From: Bacteroidota bacterium
GTDB taxonomy: Bacteria > Bacteroidota > Bacteroidia > Bacteroidales > JAADGE01
NCBI GenBank assembly: GCA_024277895.1
Contig: JAJRUH010000018.1
Span: forward strand, 1 to 51,341
Reading direction: 5' to 3'
DNA length: 51,341 bases
The notes beneath the pieces were generated by a model that was not told the DNA's origin, did not search any database, and worked only from the letters and a program-made list of their open reading frames with translations. Positions 35,463 to 44,074 of this stretch are shown in pieces; positions within the stretch are counted from its first letter, which is position 1; each line of letters starts with the position of its first letter. Both the position numbers and the translations under genes were made by a program.

Positions 35463-36683
35463 ATGTCATCTTTTAAAATAGCCCGCAGAAATATTCGGAG
35501 AAATAAACGACGAACCGTAATAACTGCCGCATCAATATTTTTTGCCGTCTTTTTTGCCGTGATTATGCGCTCTATGCAGCTCGGGACTTATACAGAAATG
35601 ATTAAAAATGTTGTTTCTTCCTATACCGGACATATTCAAATACACAAAAAAGGATATTGGAACGATAAAATTATCAATAATACATTTCCCGAAAATACAG
35701 AACTTGAAAAAACGATTGCGAAAATACCCGAAGTTGAAAAAGTTGTCCCGCGTCTCGAAAGTTTTGCCCTTGCTTCTTTCCGTCAACTAACAAAAGGAAG
35801 TATTGTTATCGGCATAAGTCCCGAAAAAGAAAATAATATGACAAAACTTGCCGATAAAGTTATTTCCGGAAATTACCTTTCAAAAACAAACAAAGGTGTT
35901 TTAGTTGCCGAAAAACTTGCATCTTTTTTAAAACTTGGAGTCGGAGATACCATTGTGCTTATGGGACAGGGATATCATGCGGCAACGGCAGCCGGAAAAT
36001 ATCCGGTAAAAGGAATTATTCGTCTCAACGCACCCGATCTTAACAATAAAATCGTTTACATAAATTTGTCGGAAGCACAGGATTTGTATTCTGCACCGAA
36101 TATGTTGAGTTCTCTTTCAATATTACTTAAAAATTCTGACGATATAAAATCTGTTAAAACAGCAATTTCCGATAAAATAAATCCCGAAAATTTTGAGGTT
36201 ATGACTTGGGAGGAAATTCTTCCTGAATTAAAACAAGCAATAGAAAGTGACAATATCAGCGGACAATTTATGCTCGCCATTTTGTATATGATAGTCGGAT
36301 TCGGAGTTTTCGGAACAATTGTTATGATGACCGTCGAAAGAAAAAAAGAATTCGGAATAATGACAGCCGTAGGTATGAAAAAAATAAAACTTGCGGGAAT
36401 TCTTTTTTATGAAACTTTATTACTCGGAATTTTGGGTATTTTATCCGGTTTTGCCGTATCTTTACCTTTAATTCTATATTTCAGCAAAAGCCCCGTACCT
36501 ATAACGGGAGATGTCGGAAACACTTTTAAATCTTTCGGATTCGAGCCGGTTATAGCATTTTCTGTAAATCCGCATTTTATGATTAATCAAATATCGGTTG
36601 TTGTTGTTATTGTTTTAATTGCTTATATTTATCCCTTAAGTTATATTTTAAAAATCAATCCGGTAAAAGCGTTGCGAAACTAA
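35463..36683 (+). CDS. FtsX/MacB/LolE-type ABC permease 1
   Basis: 406 residues. A first membrane segment near residues 18-38, a periplasmic MacB_PCD domain (about 40-240), and a C-terminal FtsX domain with three membrane segments (ERKKEFGIMTAVGMKKIKL is the coupling-loop motif before the second of them). The sequence is closely similar to the next gene (RNKRRTxITAASxFFAVFF, VSSYxGHxQIHKKGY), so the pair arose by tandem duplication. It pairs with the ATPase encoded at 39453 to form a MacB/LolCDE-like exporter of the inner membrane. Confidence 0.9.
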   Translation: MSSFKIARRNIRRNKRRTVITAASIFFAVFFAVIMRSMQLGTYTEMIKNVVSSYTGHIQIHKKGYWNDKIINNTFPENTELEKTIAKIPEVEKVVPRLESFALASFRQLTKGSIVIGISPEKENNMTKLADKVISGNYLSKTNKGVLVAEKLASFLKLGVGDTIVLMGQGYHAATAAGKYPVKGIIRLNAPDLNNKIVYINLSEAQDLYSAPNMLSSLSILLKNSDDIKSVKTAISDKINPENFEVMTWEEILPELKQAIESDNISGQFMLAILYMIVGFGVFGTIVMMTVERKKEFGIMTAVGMKKIKLAGILFYETLLLGILGILSGFAVSLPLILYFSKSPVPITGDVGNTFKSFGFEPVIAFSVNPHFMINQISVVVVIVLIAYIYPLSYILKINPVKALRN

Positions 36684-36694
36684 AAATTTTTAGT

Positions 36695-37912
36695 ATGATT
36701 ATAAAAGTTGCTTGGCGAAATATTTGGCGAAACAAACGCAGAACTCTGATTACGGCAGCGTCGGTATTTTTTGCTGTTTTTTTCGGCTTAATTATGCGTT
36801 CGATACAAATAGGAACTTTCGGAAACATAACAGACAATCTGGTTTCTTCGTATTCCGGTCATCTTCAAATTCATAAAAAAGGATATTCCGACGAAAAAAT
36901 TCTTAATAATTCTTTTAATTCCGATAAATCATTAATAAATAAATTAAAAACCTTAAAACACGTAAAATATGTTGTTCCCCGGTTAGAATCTTTTGCTTTG
37001 GCTTCTTCCGGAGAACAAACAAAAGGATGTTTCGTTACCGGAATTTCTCCCGACGAAGAAAATTCAATGACAAAACTTTCTGAAAAACTAACTTCCGGAA
37101 AGTATTTGTTAAAAAACGACAAAGGTGCATTAATCGGAGATAAATTAGCTTCTTTTTTAAAAATAGGGATAAATGACACAATTGTTTTAATCGGACAAGG
37201 ATACCATTCTGTTTCCGCAGCCGGGAAATATCCCGTAAGAGGCATTTTACATTTTCCTTCTCCGAAATTAAACAGCAGTTTGGCATATATTTCATTAAAA
37301 GAAGCCCGAAAATTATATTCTGCAGAGAATAAATTAACAGGTATTGCCGTATTACTTGATTCCGATAAAAACACTTCTTCGATAAAAGCCGAAATAAAAA
37401 ACATCATTAATCTTAATGAATATGAAGTCCGGGATTGGGGAGAAATTATGCCGGAATTAAAAGAGCTTATTCAGTCAAAAAGCGTAAGCAGCTATGTAAT
37501 GTTAGGATTGCTGTATATGATTGTAGGATTCGGAATGTTGGGAACAATAATTATGATGATTGCCGAACGAAAAAAAGAATTCGGGTTATTAGTTTCCGTA
37601 GGAATGAAAAAAACAAAACTTGCGTTAACGGTTTTTACGGAAACTGTTTTTCTCGGTTTTACCGGATTGCTTGCCGGATTTATCGTAAGTTTACCTATTA
37701 TTCTTTATTATTCCGTTCATCCGATATATCTCGGCGGAAAAATCGCCGAAATGTATGAAAAAAACGGATTTGAACCTGTTATTCTTTTTTCATCCGATAC
37801 CGGTTATATAATTGCACAATTTATTATTGTCTTTATTATCTTAATTGTTGCATCTGTTTACCCTGTTATAAAAATATTAAATTTAAATCCCGTTAAAGCT
37901 GTTCGGGACTAA
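36695..37912 (+). CDS. FtsX/MacB/LolE-type ABC permease 2 (tandem paralogue)
   Basis: 405 residues, same architecture as the preceding permease and colinear with it along its full length, for example WRNKRRTLITAASVFFAVFFGLIMRS near the N-terminus and ERKKEFGLLVSVGMKKTKLAL in the coupling loop. The two may form a heterodimer. Starts 11 bases after the previous stop. Confidence 0.9.
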   Translation: MIIKVAWRNIWRNKRRTLITAASVFFAVFFGLIMRSIQIGTFGNITDNLVSSYSGHLQIHKKGYSDEKILNNSFNSDKSLINKLKTLKHVKYVVPRLESFALASSGEQTKGCFVTGISPDEENSMTKLSEKLTSGKYLLKNDKGALIGDKLASFLKIGINDTIVLIGQGYHSVSAAGKYPVRGILHFPSPKLNSSLAYISLKEARKLYSAENKLTGIAVLLDSDKNTSSIKAEIKNIINLNEYEVRDWGEIMPELKELIQSKSVSSYVMLGLLYMIVGFGMLGTIIMMIAERKKEFGLLVSVGMKKTKLALTVFTETVFLGFTGLLAGFIVSLPIILYYSVHPIYLGGKIAEMYEKNGFEPVILFSSDTGYIIAQFIIVFIILIVASVYPVIKILNLNPVKAVRD

Positions 37913-37928
37913 TCAAAAACCCTTAAAT

Positions 37929-39155
37929 ATGTTAATATCAATTGCTTGGAAAAATATTTGGCGAAATAAACTCAGAAGTGCCGTTGTAATTATCGCCGTA
38001 ACTTTGGGTTTAATCGGCGGAATTATGTCCGTAGGAATTATGTTCGGTTCGTCCGATCAACGCATAAAAGATGCTTTAAACGATTACGTTTCCGAAATAC
38101 AAATACATCATCCGAAATATTCCGAAAACAACGAGGCAAAATATATAATTAAAAATTCGGATAATGCAGAAAAAATAATTTCAGAAATTCCCGGCGTTAA
38201 ATCTGTTTGTTCCAGAATGAAAATTATCGGAATGGCAAATTCTCCGGAAGCTGCCGTCGGAATTGTTATTAACGGTATTAATCCGGAACGCGAAAAAAAA
38301 GTTACGGATATTTACACAAAAATTCCCGACAGTCTCGGAACTTATTTCAAAAACACAAAGCGAAACCCCGTATTAATAAGCTCCAAACTTGCCGAAAAAC
38401 TTAACCTGCATCTTCGCTCAAAAGTTGTATTAACATTTCAGGAAAAAAACGGAACAATGACGGGCGGAGCTTTCAGGGTTTCGGGAATATACAAAACAAA
38501 TAATTCAATGTTTGACGAAACAAATATTTTTGTAAAAAAAGAAGATTTAGCTCGTTTAACGCTGTTTCCGGAAAATACCGCACACGAAATTGCCGTAAGA
38601 ATAACCGACAAAAAACAATTAGAAACAATAAAAGCCGATATTTCAAAAAAATATCCCGATTTATCGGTAATGACCTGGAAAGAGTTACAACCCGATTTAG
38701 CAATGGTAACCGATTTTATGAACCAAATGATGGCAATTTTTATGATAATAATTCTTTCGGCTCTCGGTTTCGGTATCGTAAACACAATGTTAATGGTTGT
38801 TTTGGAAAGAATTAAAGAAATCGGAATGCTTATGGCGGTAGGAATGAATCGTATTCGTGTTTTTACTATGATTATGCTTGAAACCGTATTTCTTTCTGTC
38901 GTGGGCGGCGGAATAGGAATGGCTGTAAGTGCAATACTTTTAAATTATTTCGGACGTGTCGGAATGAGTTTTTCCTCCGTTTCTAAAGGTCTTGAAAGTT
39001 TCGGTTATTCTGCCGTTATTTTTCCGAAAGTTGAAACATCATTTTATTTTATGCTTAGTTTTTTAATTATTCTTACGGGAATTATTGCTTCTGTGTATCC
39101 GGCAATAAAAGCCGTTAAACTAAATCCGGCAGAAGCCGTAAGAACAGATGCTTAA
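37929..39155 (+). CDS. FtsX/MacB/LolE-type ABC permease 3
   Basis: 408 residues with the same four-segment layout (ISIAWKNIWRNKLRSAVVIIAVTLGLIGGIMS at the start, LERIKEIGMLMAVGMNRIRVF in the coupling loop) but clearly more distant from the two tandem paralogues. Three permeases for one ATPase suggest alternative dimers. The ATPase gene is separated from it by 297 bases containing a decayed unrelated gene; otherwise the operon is compact. Confidence 0.9.
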   Translation: MLISIAWKNIWRNKLRSAVVIIAVTLGLIGGIMSVGIMFGSSDQRIKDALNDYVSEIQIHHPKYSENNEAKYIIKNSDNAEKIISEIPGVKSVCSRMKIIGMANSPEAAVGIVINGINPEREKKVTDIYTKIPDSLGTYFKNTKRNPVLISSKLAEKLNLHLRSKVVLTFQEKNGTMTGGAFRVSGIYKTNNSMFDETNIFVKKEDLARLTLFPENTAHEIAVRITDKKQLETIKADISKKYPDLSVMTWKELQPDLAMVTDFMNQMMAIFMIIILSALGFGIVNTMLMVVLERIKEIGMLMAVGMNRIRVFTMIMLETVFLSVVGGGIGMAVSAILLNYFGRVGMSFSSVSKGLESFGYSAVIFPKVETSFYFMLSFLIILTGIIASVYPAIKAVKLNPAEAVRTDA

Positions 39156-39231
39156 CATTCACTGTTGGCTATAAGCTGACGGACATTAGCTTTTTACCGA
39201 CCTTTAATTAGATGATTTAATCAATAAAAAC

Positions 39232-39393
39232 ATGAGAGATTTCAGAAAATATACTATTTGGCAAGGCGGGATTAATTTTGTTAAACAAATATATCTTTTT
39301 TCTGAATTTCTTCCTCCGGACGAAAGGTTCGGATTAATAAGTCAAATCAAAAGAGCATCTGTCTCAATACCGTCAAATATTGCAGAAGGATAA
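39232..39393 (+). pseudogene. Truncated four-helix-bundle (bS23 / 23S intervening-sequence type) gene
   Basis: The 53-codon frame encodes the first half of a four-helix-bundle protein (RDFRKYTIWQGGINFVKQIY, then LISQIKRASVSIPSNIAEG). The conserved NIAEG normally continues with a Gly-rich turn and two more helices; here a TAA follows immediately. The next bases (39394-39430) are a run of GGCTAAAAGCC-like short palindromes. A weak hairpin with T residues (39171-39194) precedes it. This is an eroded insertion splitting the exporter operon between the third permease and its ATPase. Confidence 0.75.
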
Positions 39394-39452
39394 GGCTAAA
39401 AGCCAAAAGCAAACAGCTAAAAGCCAATTAACTAACTAAAAATCATTAAATT

Positions 39453-40136
39453 ATGAATATAATCGAAACAAAAAACCTTCACAAAACCTACAAAGAAAGC
39501 GAAATTGAAGTACACGCAGTCAGAGGTGTTGATTTAAGTTTTGAACAAGGAGAATTTACTGCAATTGTCGGACCTTCGGGTTCCGGAAAAACAACGCTTC
39601 TTAATATGATAGGCGGATTAGATAAGCCGACGGAAGGCGAAATAATAATTGACGGAATAAATATCAGTACTCTCAAAGGGTCAAAATTAATTGATTTTCG
39701 TTTGCGAAAAATCGGTTTTGTTTTTCAGGCATACAATTTAATTCCGGTTCTTACGGCAAAAGAAAACGTAGAATTTATTATGAATCTGCAAAAACGTCCG
39801 AAAAAAGAACGTATCAAAAGAGCCGAAGATTTGCTGAAAGCCGTAGGTCTCGGCGACAGGATGAATGCCCGACCTTCAAAACTTTCCGGCGGTCAGCAAC
39901 AACGCGTTGCCGTAGCCAGAGCATTAGCATCAAAGCCGATGTTTATTCTTGCCGACGAACCTACGGCAAATCTTGACAGCGAATCAACCCGAAATCTTTT
40001 GGAAATTATGGAAACCCTGAACAAAGAAGAAAACATTACATTTATTTTTTCAACCCACGATACTCGTGTTGTAAATAAAGCTCGACGCATAATTACCATT
40101 GACGACGGAAAAGTTTTAAGCGATGAAAAAAAATAA
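39453..40136 (+). CDS. ABC transporter ATPase (LolD/MacB type)
   Basis: 227 residues. Walker A GPSGSGKT (40-47), Q-loop FQAYNLIPVLTAKEN, signature LSGGQQQR (144-151), Walker B FILADEP (164-170) and switch STHD. The GSGKTTLLNMIGGLDKPTEG block and NLDS are those of the LolD/MacB/FtsE branch that powers FtsX-type permeases. It energises the permeases encoded just upstream. The stop overlaps the next gene by 14 bases. Confidence 0.93.
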   Translation: MNIIETKNLHKTYKESEIEVHAVRGVDLSFEQGEFTAIVGPSGSGKTTLLNMIGGLDKPTEGEIIIDGINISTLKGSKLIDFRLRKIGFVFQAYNLIPVLTAKENVEFIMNLQKRPKKERIKRAEDLLKAVGLGDRMNARPSKLSGGQQQRVAVARALASKPMFILADEPTANLDSESTRNLLEIMETLNKEENITFIFSTHDTRVVNKARRIITIDDGKVLSDEKK

Positions 40137-41316
40137 CTTAATAAATATAAAAATCTTCTTTTTTTGCTTGTTGTTTGCTTACGGCACACAAGTTTCCGCG
40201 CAAGAAAAAAAACTCAACTATTCTCTTGACGGATACATTACAAATATGCAATCCGTGATGTTCGACAGTATAAAAGCTAATTGGATAAATGACAACCTCA
40301 TACACAATCGCCTGAATTTTAGCTGGTTTCCCGACGATGCTTTTAGTATAAATATAGGATTAAGAACACGCATTTTTACCGGAGAAAGCTTAAAATACAT
40401 TCCCGGGTATGCCGATTTGCTTTCAAAAGATAAAGGCATTATAGATTTAAACACAAATTTAGTTTCTGAAAACTCCGTTATTATAAATTCACAAATCGAC
40501 AGAGCAAATATTTCTTTTGAAAAAGAAAATTTAAGCATTACTCTCGGTCGTCAACGAATTAATTGGGGCAGAAGTTTTGTTTGGAACCCGAATGATATTT
40601 TTAATTCCTATTCTTTTTTTGATTTCGATTATCCGGAAAAACCCGGCTCCGATGCTTTGCGTATTCAATATTATACGGGAGCTGCCTCATCGGCGGAAAT
40701 TGTTGCAAAAATTGACAGCTCAAAGAAGATTACCGCAGCAGGAATGTACCGGTTTAATTTATTGTCTTATGATTTTCAAATTTTCGGCGGTATAATTTCC
40801 GAACAAGATTATGTAATAGGAACAGGATGGGAAGGAGCAATAAAGAATATGTCTTTCAGGGGAGAAATAAGTTATTTACATCCGAAAGAACAATTTATCG
40901 ACACAACAGGTTTATTAATTGCCGATATTTCAACAGATTACACTTTTCAAAACTCTCTCTCTCTGCGATTTGAATTTCTGTACAATCAACAACCGGCATC
41001 CGGCGGTATTTCAAGTTTTGAAGAATATTACTACAAACCTCTGAGTGTGAAAAACTTATCTTTTACGGAATACAACATTTTCGGAAGTCTCTCCTACCCT
41101 GTTACACCCTTATTTAATATTTCCGTTTCCGGAATGTATTATCCGAAAATTAACGGTTATTTTATAGGTCCGAATTTTTCGTTTTCCGTAAGTGAAAACG
41201 CCGATTTTTCCGTTTTAGCACAAACTTTCGGCGGAAGCCTGCAGAACCGAATAACCGGAAATACTGAATTTAAAAAAATTACTTTTGTTTTTTTGCGGTT
41301 TAAATACAACTTTTAA
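40123..41316 (+). CDS. Outer-membrane beta-barrel protein of the exporter operon
   Basis: 397 residues with a signal peptide (about 1-26, ending QVSAQ), then amphipathic strands throughout: ISFEKENLSITLGRQRINWGRSFVWNPNDIFN, FNISVSGMYYPKINGYFIGPNFSFS and the terminal FVFLRFKYNF with a final aromatic. The LGRQRINWG block recalls DUF1302/porin-like alginate-export barrels, but no full-family match can be claimed. It overlaps the ATPase gene by 14 bases and is therefore part of the exporter operon, probably its outer-membrane component. It could equally be the cargo receptor rather than a channel. Confidence 0.75.
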   Translation: MKKNNLINIKIFFFCLLFAYGTQVSAQEKKLNYSLDGYITNMQSVMFDSIKANWINDNLIHNRLNFSWFPDDAFSINIGLRTRIFTGESLKYIPGYADLLSKDKGIIDLNTNLVSENSVIINSQIDRANISFEKENLSITLGRQRINWGRSFVWNPNDIFNSYSFFDFDYPEKPGSDALRIQYYTGAASSAEIVAKIDSSKKITAAGMYRFNLLSYDFQIFGGIISEQDYVIGTGWEGAIKNMSFRGEISYLHPKEQFIDTTGLLIADISTDYTFQNSLSLRFEFLYNQQPASGGISSFEEYYYKPLSVKNLSFTEYNIFGSLSYPVTPLFNISVSGMYYPKINGYFIGPNFSFSVSENADFSVLAQTFGGSLQNRITGNTEFKKITFVFLRFKYNF

Positions 41317-41502
41317 CTGTCCGAAAAATTAAAATAATTTGCCCGCAACTTTTTATTTTTGTATTTTTATTCTGATAAACCGGTATTCGATATAAAATTT
41401 ATTTCACAGAAAAACATATAGACACATACATTTATCTTGATTTAGAAAAAGTAACAAACTATAACAAATTAGAAACTGCACACAAAAAGGGATAATACTA
41501 CC

Positions 41503-41572
41503 CTTTTAAAAATTGTTTTATATTTGCAACGCCTCAAATTTAACTGGAAAACTTTAATTCTTAAATGCAAAA
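41503..41572 (+). promoter_or_regulatory. Duplicated cysC leader, copy A (in front of DUF6922 gene)
   Basis: About 70 bases that are nearly identical to 42529-42597: the block TTTTAAAAATTGTTTTATAT continues through TTTGCAACGCCT, an AACTTTA stretch, and on into the start codon as ATGCAAAA. It carries a TATATTTG (41519-41526), a perfect -7 box. The upstream flanks of the two copies do not match, so the repeat is about 70 bases long and ends inside the first three codons. Confidence 0.85.
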
Positions 41573-41873
41573 ATCATCGATAAAAATAGAAAACTTTTCA
41601 GAACATCTTTTTTGGGATGTTGACCGAACGAAACTTGATTTTGAAAAAAATAAAAGATTAATAATTGAAAGAGCTTTTACAAGAGGTGATATTGCCGATA
41701 TAAAAATAGTGATTACATATTATGGATTAAATACAATAAAAGAAGAAATAATAAAAGCCGGCTTCTTGGATAAAAAAACATTAAACTGGGTAAGTCTATT
41801 TTTAGATATTCCAAAAACAAAATTCAGATGCTATACAAAGATACAATCGAAAACAGCACATTGGAACTCCTGA
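41565..41873 (+). CDS. DUF6922 protein, probable antitoxin-like partner of AbiEii protein
   Basis: 102 residues, with ENFSEHLFWDVDRTKLDFEKNKRLIIERAFTRGDIADIKIVITYYG and a tail IPKTKFRCYT typical of DUF6922. These small proteins are found in Bacteroidota, usually directly before AbiEii-type nucleotidyltransferases. It overlaps that gene by 46 bases (stop at 41873, next start at 41828), so the two are co-translated. By analogy with AbiE it may be the neutralising partner, but no DNA-binding domain is obvious and this role is inference. Its leader and first codons are a copy of those of cysC. Confidence 0.75.
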   Translation: MQKSSIKIENFSEHLFWDVDRTKLDFEKNKRLIIERAFTRGDIADIKIVITYYGLNTIKEEIIKAGFLDKKTLNWVSLFLDIPKTKFRCYTKIQSKTAHWNS

Positions 41874-42460
41874 AGAAGTTACAAGCTGACACAGAGTTAA
41901 GTGCATTCAAACTTGCAGGAGGAACATCGCTTGCTTTGCAAATAGGGCATCGAAAATCAATTGATTTAGATTTGTTTTCACAAAATAACTTTGACTCGAA
42001 TTATTTGCTTGAATATTTAGAAGAAAACTATAATTTTGCTGTAGATTATACATCAAAAAACACATTAAAAGGAAGTATTAAAAATATAAAAATTGATTTA
42101 ATAAGTCATAAATATAATTTGGTTAAGCCTTTTGTGAAAACAGAAAATATAATACTTTATTCCGTTGAAGATATTGCCGCAATGAAACTTAATGCAATAG
42201 CAGGCAACGGAACTCGTTCAAAAGACTTTATTGATATTTATTTCATCTTAAAGCGTTTTTCAGTAGCGGAAATACTTGAATTTTACAAGAAAAAATATAA
42301 ATTACGAAATTCATTACACGTAATTAAAAGTTTAAACTATTTTAATGATATTGATACACAAGATTGGCCTGAAATGCTTCTTGAAAAACAAATTTCAATA
42401 GAACAGGTAAAACAAAATATTGAAATACATATTAAAAACTTTTCTGAAAATTTAATATAA
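41828..42460 (+). CDS. AbiEii/AbiGii-type nucleotidyltransferase (toxin-like)
   Basis: 210 residues of the AbiEii nucleotidyltransferase family: FKLAGGTSLALQIGHRKSIDLDLF gives the GG(T)S motif at 31-34 and the metal-binding Asp46-x-Asp48. KLNAIAGNGTRSKDFIDIYFIL is the second block (Lys/Asp contacts). AbiEii toxins modify tRNA or other targets with a nucleotide and arrest growth or block phages; the target here is unknown. The start ATG lies inside the upstream DUF6922 gene in another frame. It is intact, in contrast to the AbiEii gene at 49.5 kb. Confidence 0.85.
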   Translation: MLYKDTIENSTLELLKKLQADTELSAFKLAGGTSLALQIGHRKSIDLDLFSQNNFDSNYLLEYLEENYNFAVDYTSKNTLKGSIKNIKIDLISHKYNLVKPFVKTENIILYSVEDIAAMKLNAIAGNGTRSKDFIDIYFILKRFSVAEILEFYKKKYKLRNSLHVIKSLNYFNDIDTQDWPEMLLEKQISIEQVKQNIEIHIKNFSENLI

Positions 42461-42528
42461 TATCGGCAAAAATCACTTTACGTGTAAAGAATCTTTCAAA
42501 CAAGTTTAAGTTCAAATAGTAAATGCAA

Positions 42529-42597
42529 CTTTTAAAAATTGTTTTATATTTGCAACGCCTTAGTTTTAACCTGAAAACTTTAAATTTTAATGCAAAA
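42529..42597 (+). promoter_or_regulatory. Duplicated cysC leader, copy B (in front of cysC)
   Basis: The second copy of the leader described at 41503-41572, with TATATTTG as -7 box (42545-42552) and the shared start ATGCAAAA. It directly precedes the cysC gene and includes its first codons. Which copy is the original cannot be decided from this sequence alone. Confidence 0.85.
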
Positions 42598-43192
42598 CAC
42601 AAATAACATACACCCGGTTTTCGACCAAATAATAAACAAAGAACAAAAAGAAAAACTTCTGAACCAAAAAGCCAAAGTGTTGTGGTTTACCGGCTTATCC
42701 GGTTCGGGAAAAACAACTCTCGGTGCTTCCGTTGAAAAAGAATTATTTAATCGCGAGTTTTTAACACAAATTCTCGACGGAGACAATATTCGTTCCGGAA
42801 TAAATAAAAATCTTAAATTTACCGAAGAAGACAGAGTAGAAAATATTCGCAGAATTGCCGAAGTAACAAAACTTTTTTTAAATTGCGGAGTTATTGCAAT
42901 TAACTGTTTTATAAGCCCCACAAAAGAATCCAGGGATATGGCTAAAAGTATTATCGGAAAAGAAAATCTGATAGAAGTTTACGTAAGCACGCCTATTGAA
43001 GTTTGCGAACAAAGAGATACAAAAGGACTTTATGCCAAAGCTCGCAGAGGAGAATTAAAAAACTTTACGGGTATAAGTTCTCCGTTTGAAATACCCGAAA
43101 ATCCGGATATTATTGTTAATACAAACGAATTAACACTCGAAGAATCAACAAAACACATATTAGATTTTCTTATAAAAGAAATTACATGTTAA
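42590..43192 (+). CDS. cysC: Adenylylsulfate kinase
   Basis: 200 residues. Walker A GLSGSGKT (35-42), DGDNIRSGIN (63-72) for APS binding, and FISPTKESRD followed by FVEVYVSTPIEVCEQRD-like IEVYVSTPIEVCEQRDTKGLYAKARRG, the conserved APS-kinase block. It phosphorylates adenylylsulfate to PAPS, the sulfate donor for sulfotransferases and for assimilation. The usual partners CysD and CysN are not adjacent. Sitting directly before the Wzm-Wzt exporter genes, it is best explained as supplying PAPS for a sulfated surface polysaccharide. It is preceded by a duplicated leader. Confidence 0.92.
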   Translation: MQNTNNIHPVFDQIINKEQKEKLLNQKAKVLWFTGLSGSGKTTLGASVEKELFNREFLTQILDGDNIRSGINKNLKFTEEDRVENIRRIAEVTKLFLNCGVIAINCFISPTKESRDMAKSIIGKENLIEVYVSTPIEVCEQRDTKGLYAKARRGELKNFTGISSPFEIPENPDIIVNTNELTLEESTKHILDFLIKEITC

Positions 43193-43198
43193 AGAAAT

Positions 43199-44074
43199 TT
43201 GAAAAATCCGAATCAAAATATTAAGATAAAAGAAAACGAAAGATGGTCGTTAGTAATTAAACCTCGCAGAAGTCTTTTTGATGTAAATCTTAAAGCTATT
43301 TGGGAATATCGTGATTTAATTGCACTTTTTGTAAGGCGTGATTTTGTCGCAAAATATAAGCAAACAATACTCGGTCCTTTGTGGTTTCTCATTCAACCGC
43401 TTCTTACAACAATAATGTTTACTGTTGTATTCGGTAATATCGCAAAAATTTCAACAGACGGGCTGCCGAAAATGCTTTTTTATATGTCGGGGATAACTGC
43501 TTGGAATTATTTTGCAGAAAGCCTTAAAGCAACGTCAAATACATTTGTTACAAATGCCGCAATATTCGGAAAAGTATATTTTCCGAGATTAACTTTGCCG
43601 ATTTCAACCGTAATATCAGGTTTGATACAATTTGCAATTCAGTTTATGTTTTTACTTACCTTCATGGTTTATTTCGGAATTACGGGTGCAAGTTTTTCAC
43701 CAAACATTTATATTTTGCTTATCCCGGTATTGATTTTATTAATGGCGGGTTTAGGTTTAGGTCTCGGAATAATAATCTCTTCATTAACAACCAAATACAG
43801 AGACTTAACATATCTTGTCGGCTTTGGTGTTCAGCTGTTTATGTATGCAACACCGGTTATTTATCCTATTTCAAGTATCCCTGAAAAATATCAAATTTAT
43901 ATATTGGCAAATCCGGTAACGCCGATTATTGAAACATTTAGATATGCTCTGCTCGGATCCGGCAATTTTAGTACGATACACTTACTGTATAGTTTTGGCT
44001 TTATGCTTGTCGTTTTGTTTCTGGGTATAATTTTATTTAACAAAATTGAGCAGTCATTTATGGACACTGTGTAA
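43199..44074 (+). CDS. wzm: ABC-2 polysaccharide export permease (Wzm-like)
   Basis: 291 residues from a TTG start 6 bases after cysC. Six membrane segments follow a cytoplasmic N-terminus (LVIKPRRSLFDVNLKAIWEYRDLIALFVRRDFVAKYKQTILGPLWFLIQPLLTTIMF) that is typical for the Wzm/TagG family (ABC2_membrane). The FVRRDFVAKYKQTILGPLW block is its hallmark. It forms the inner-membrane channel for export of a completed O-antigen or capsule chain with the ATPase encoded at 45690. An unrelated gene now lies between the two partners. Confidence 0.92.
   Translation: MKNPNQNIKIKENERWSLVIKPRRSLFDVNLKAIWEYRDLIALFVRRDFVAKYKQTILGPLWFLIQPLLTTIMFTVVFGNIAKISTDGLPKMLFYMSGITAWNYFAESLKATSNTFVTNAAIFGKVYFPRLTLPISTVISGLIQFAIQFMFLLTFMVYFGITGASFSPNIYILLIPVLILLMAGLGLGLGIIISSLTTKYRDLTYLVGFGVQLFMYATPVIYPISSIPEKYQIYILANPVTPIIETFRYALLGSGNFSTIHLLYSFGFMLVVLFLGIILFNKIEQSFMDTV

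Noticed and set aside
41401-41502. Further repeat or gene upstream of leader copy A
   Set aside because: No match to the region upstream of copy B and no coding pattern.
42478-42491. CTTTAC/GTAAAG inverted repeat before cysC as a terminator
   Set aside because: The loop is only two bases and no T run follows; it cannot form a usual hairpin.
42529-42597. Riboswitch-type regulator in the cysC leader
   Set aside because: The leader is about 40 bases from the -7 box to the ATG, too short, and has no conserved stem pattern.
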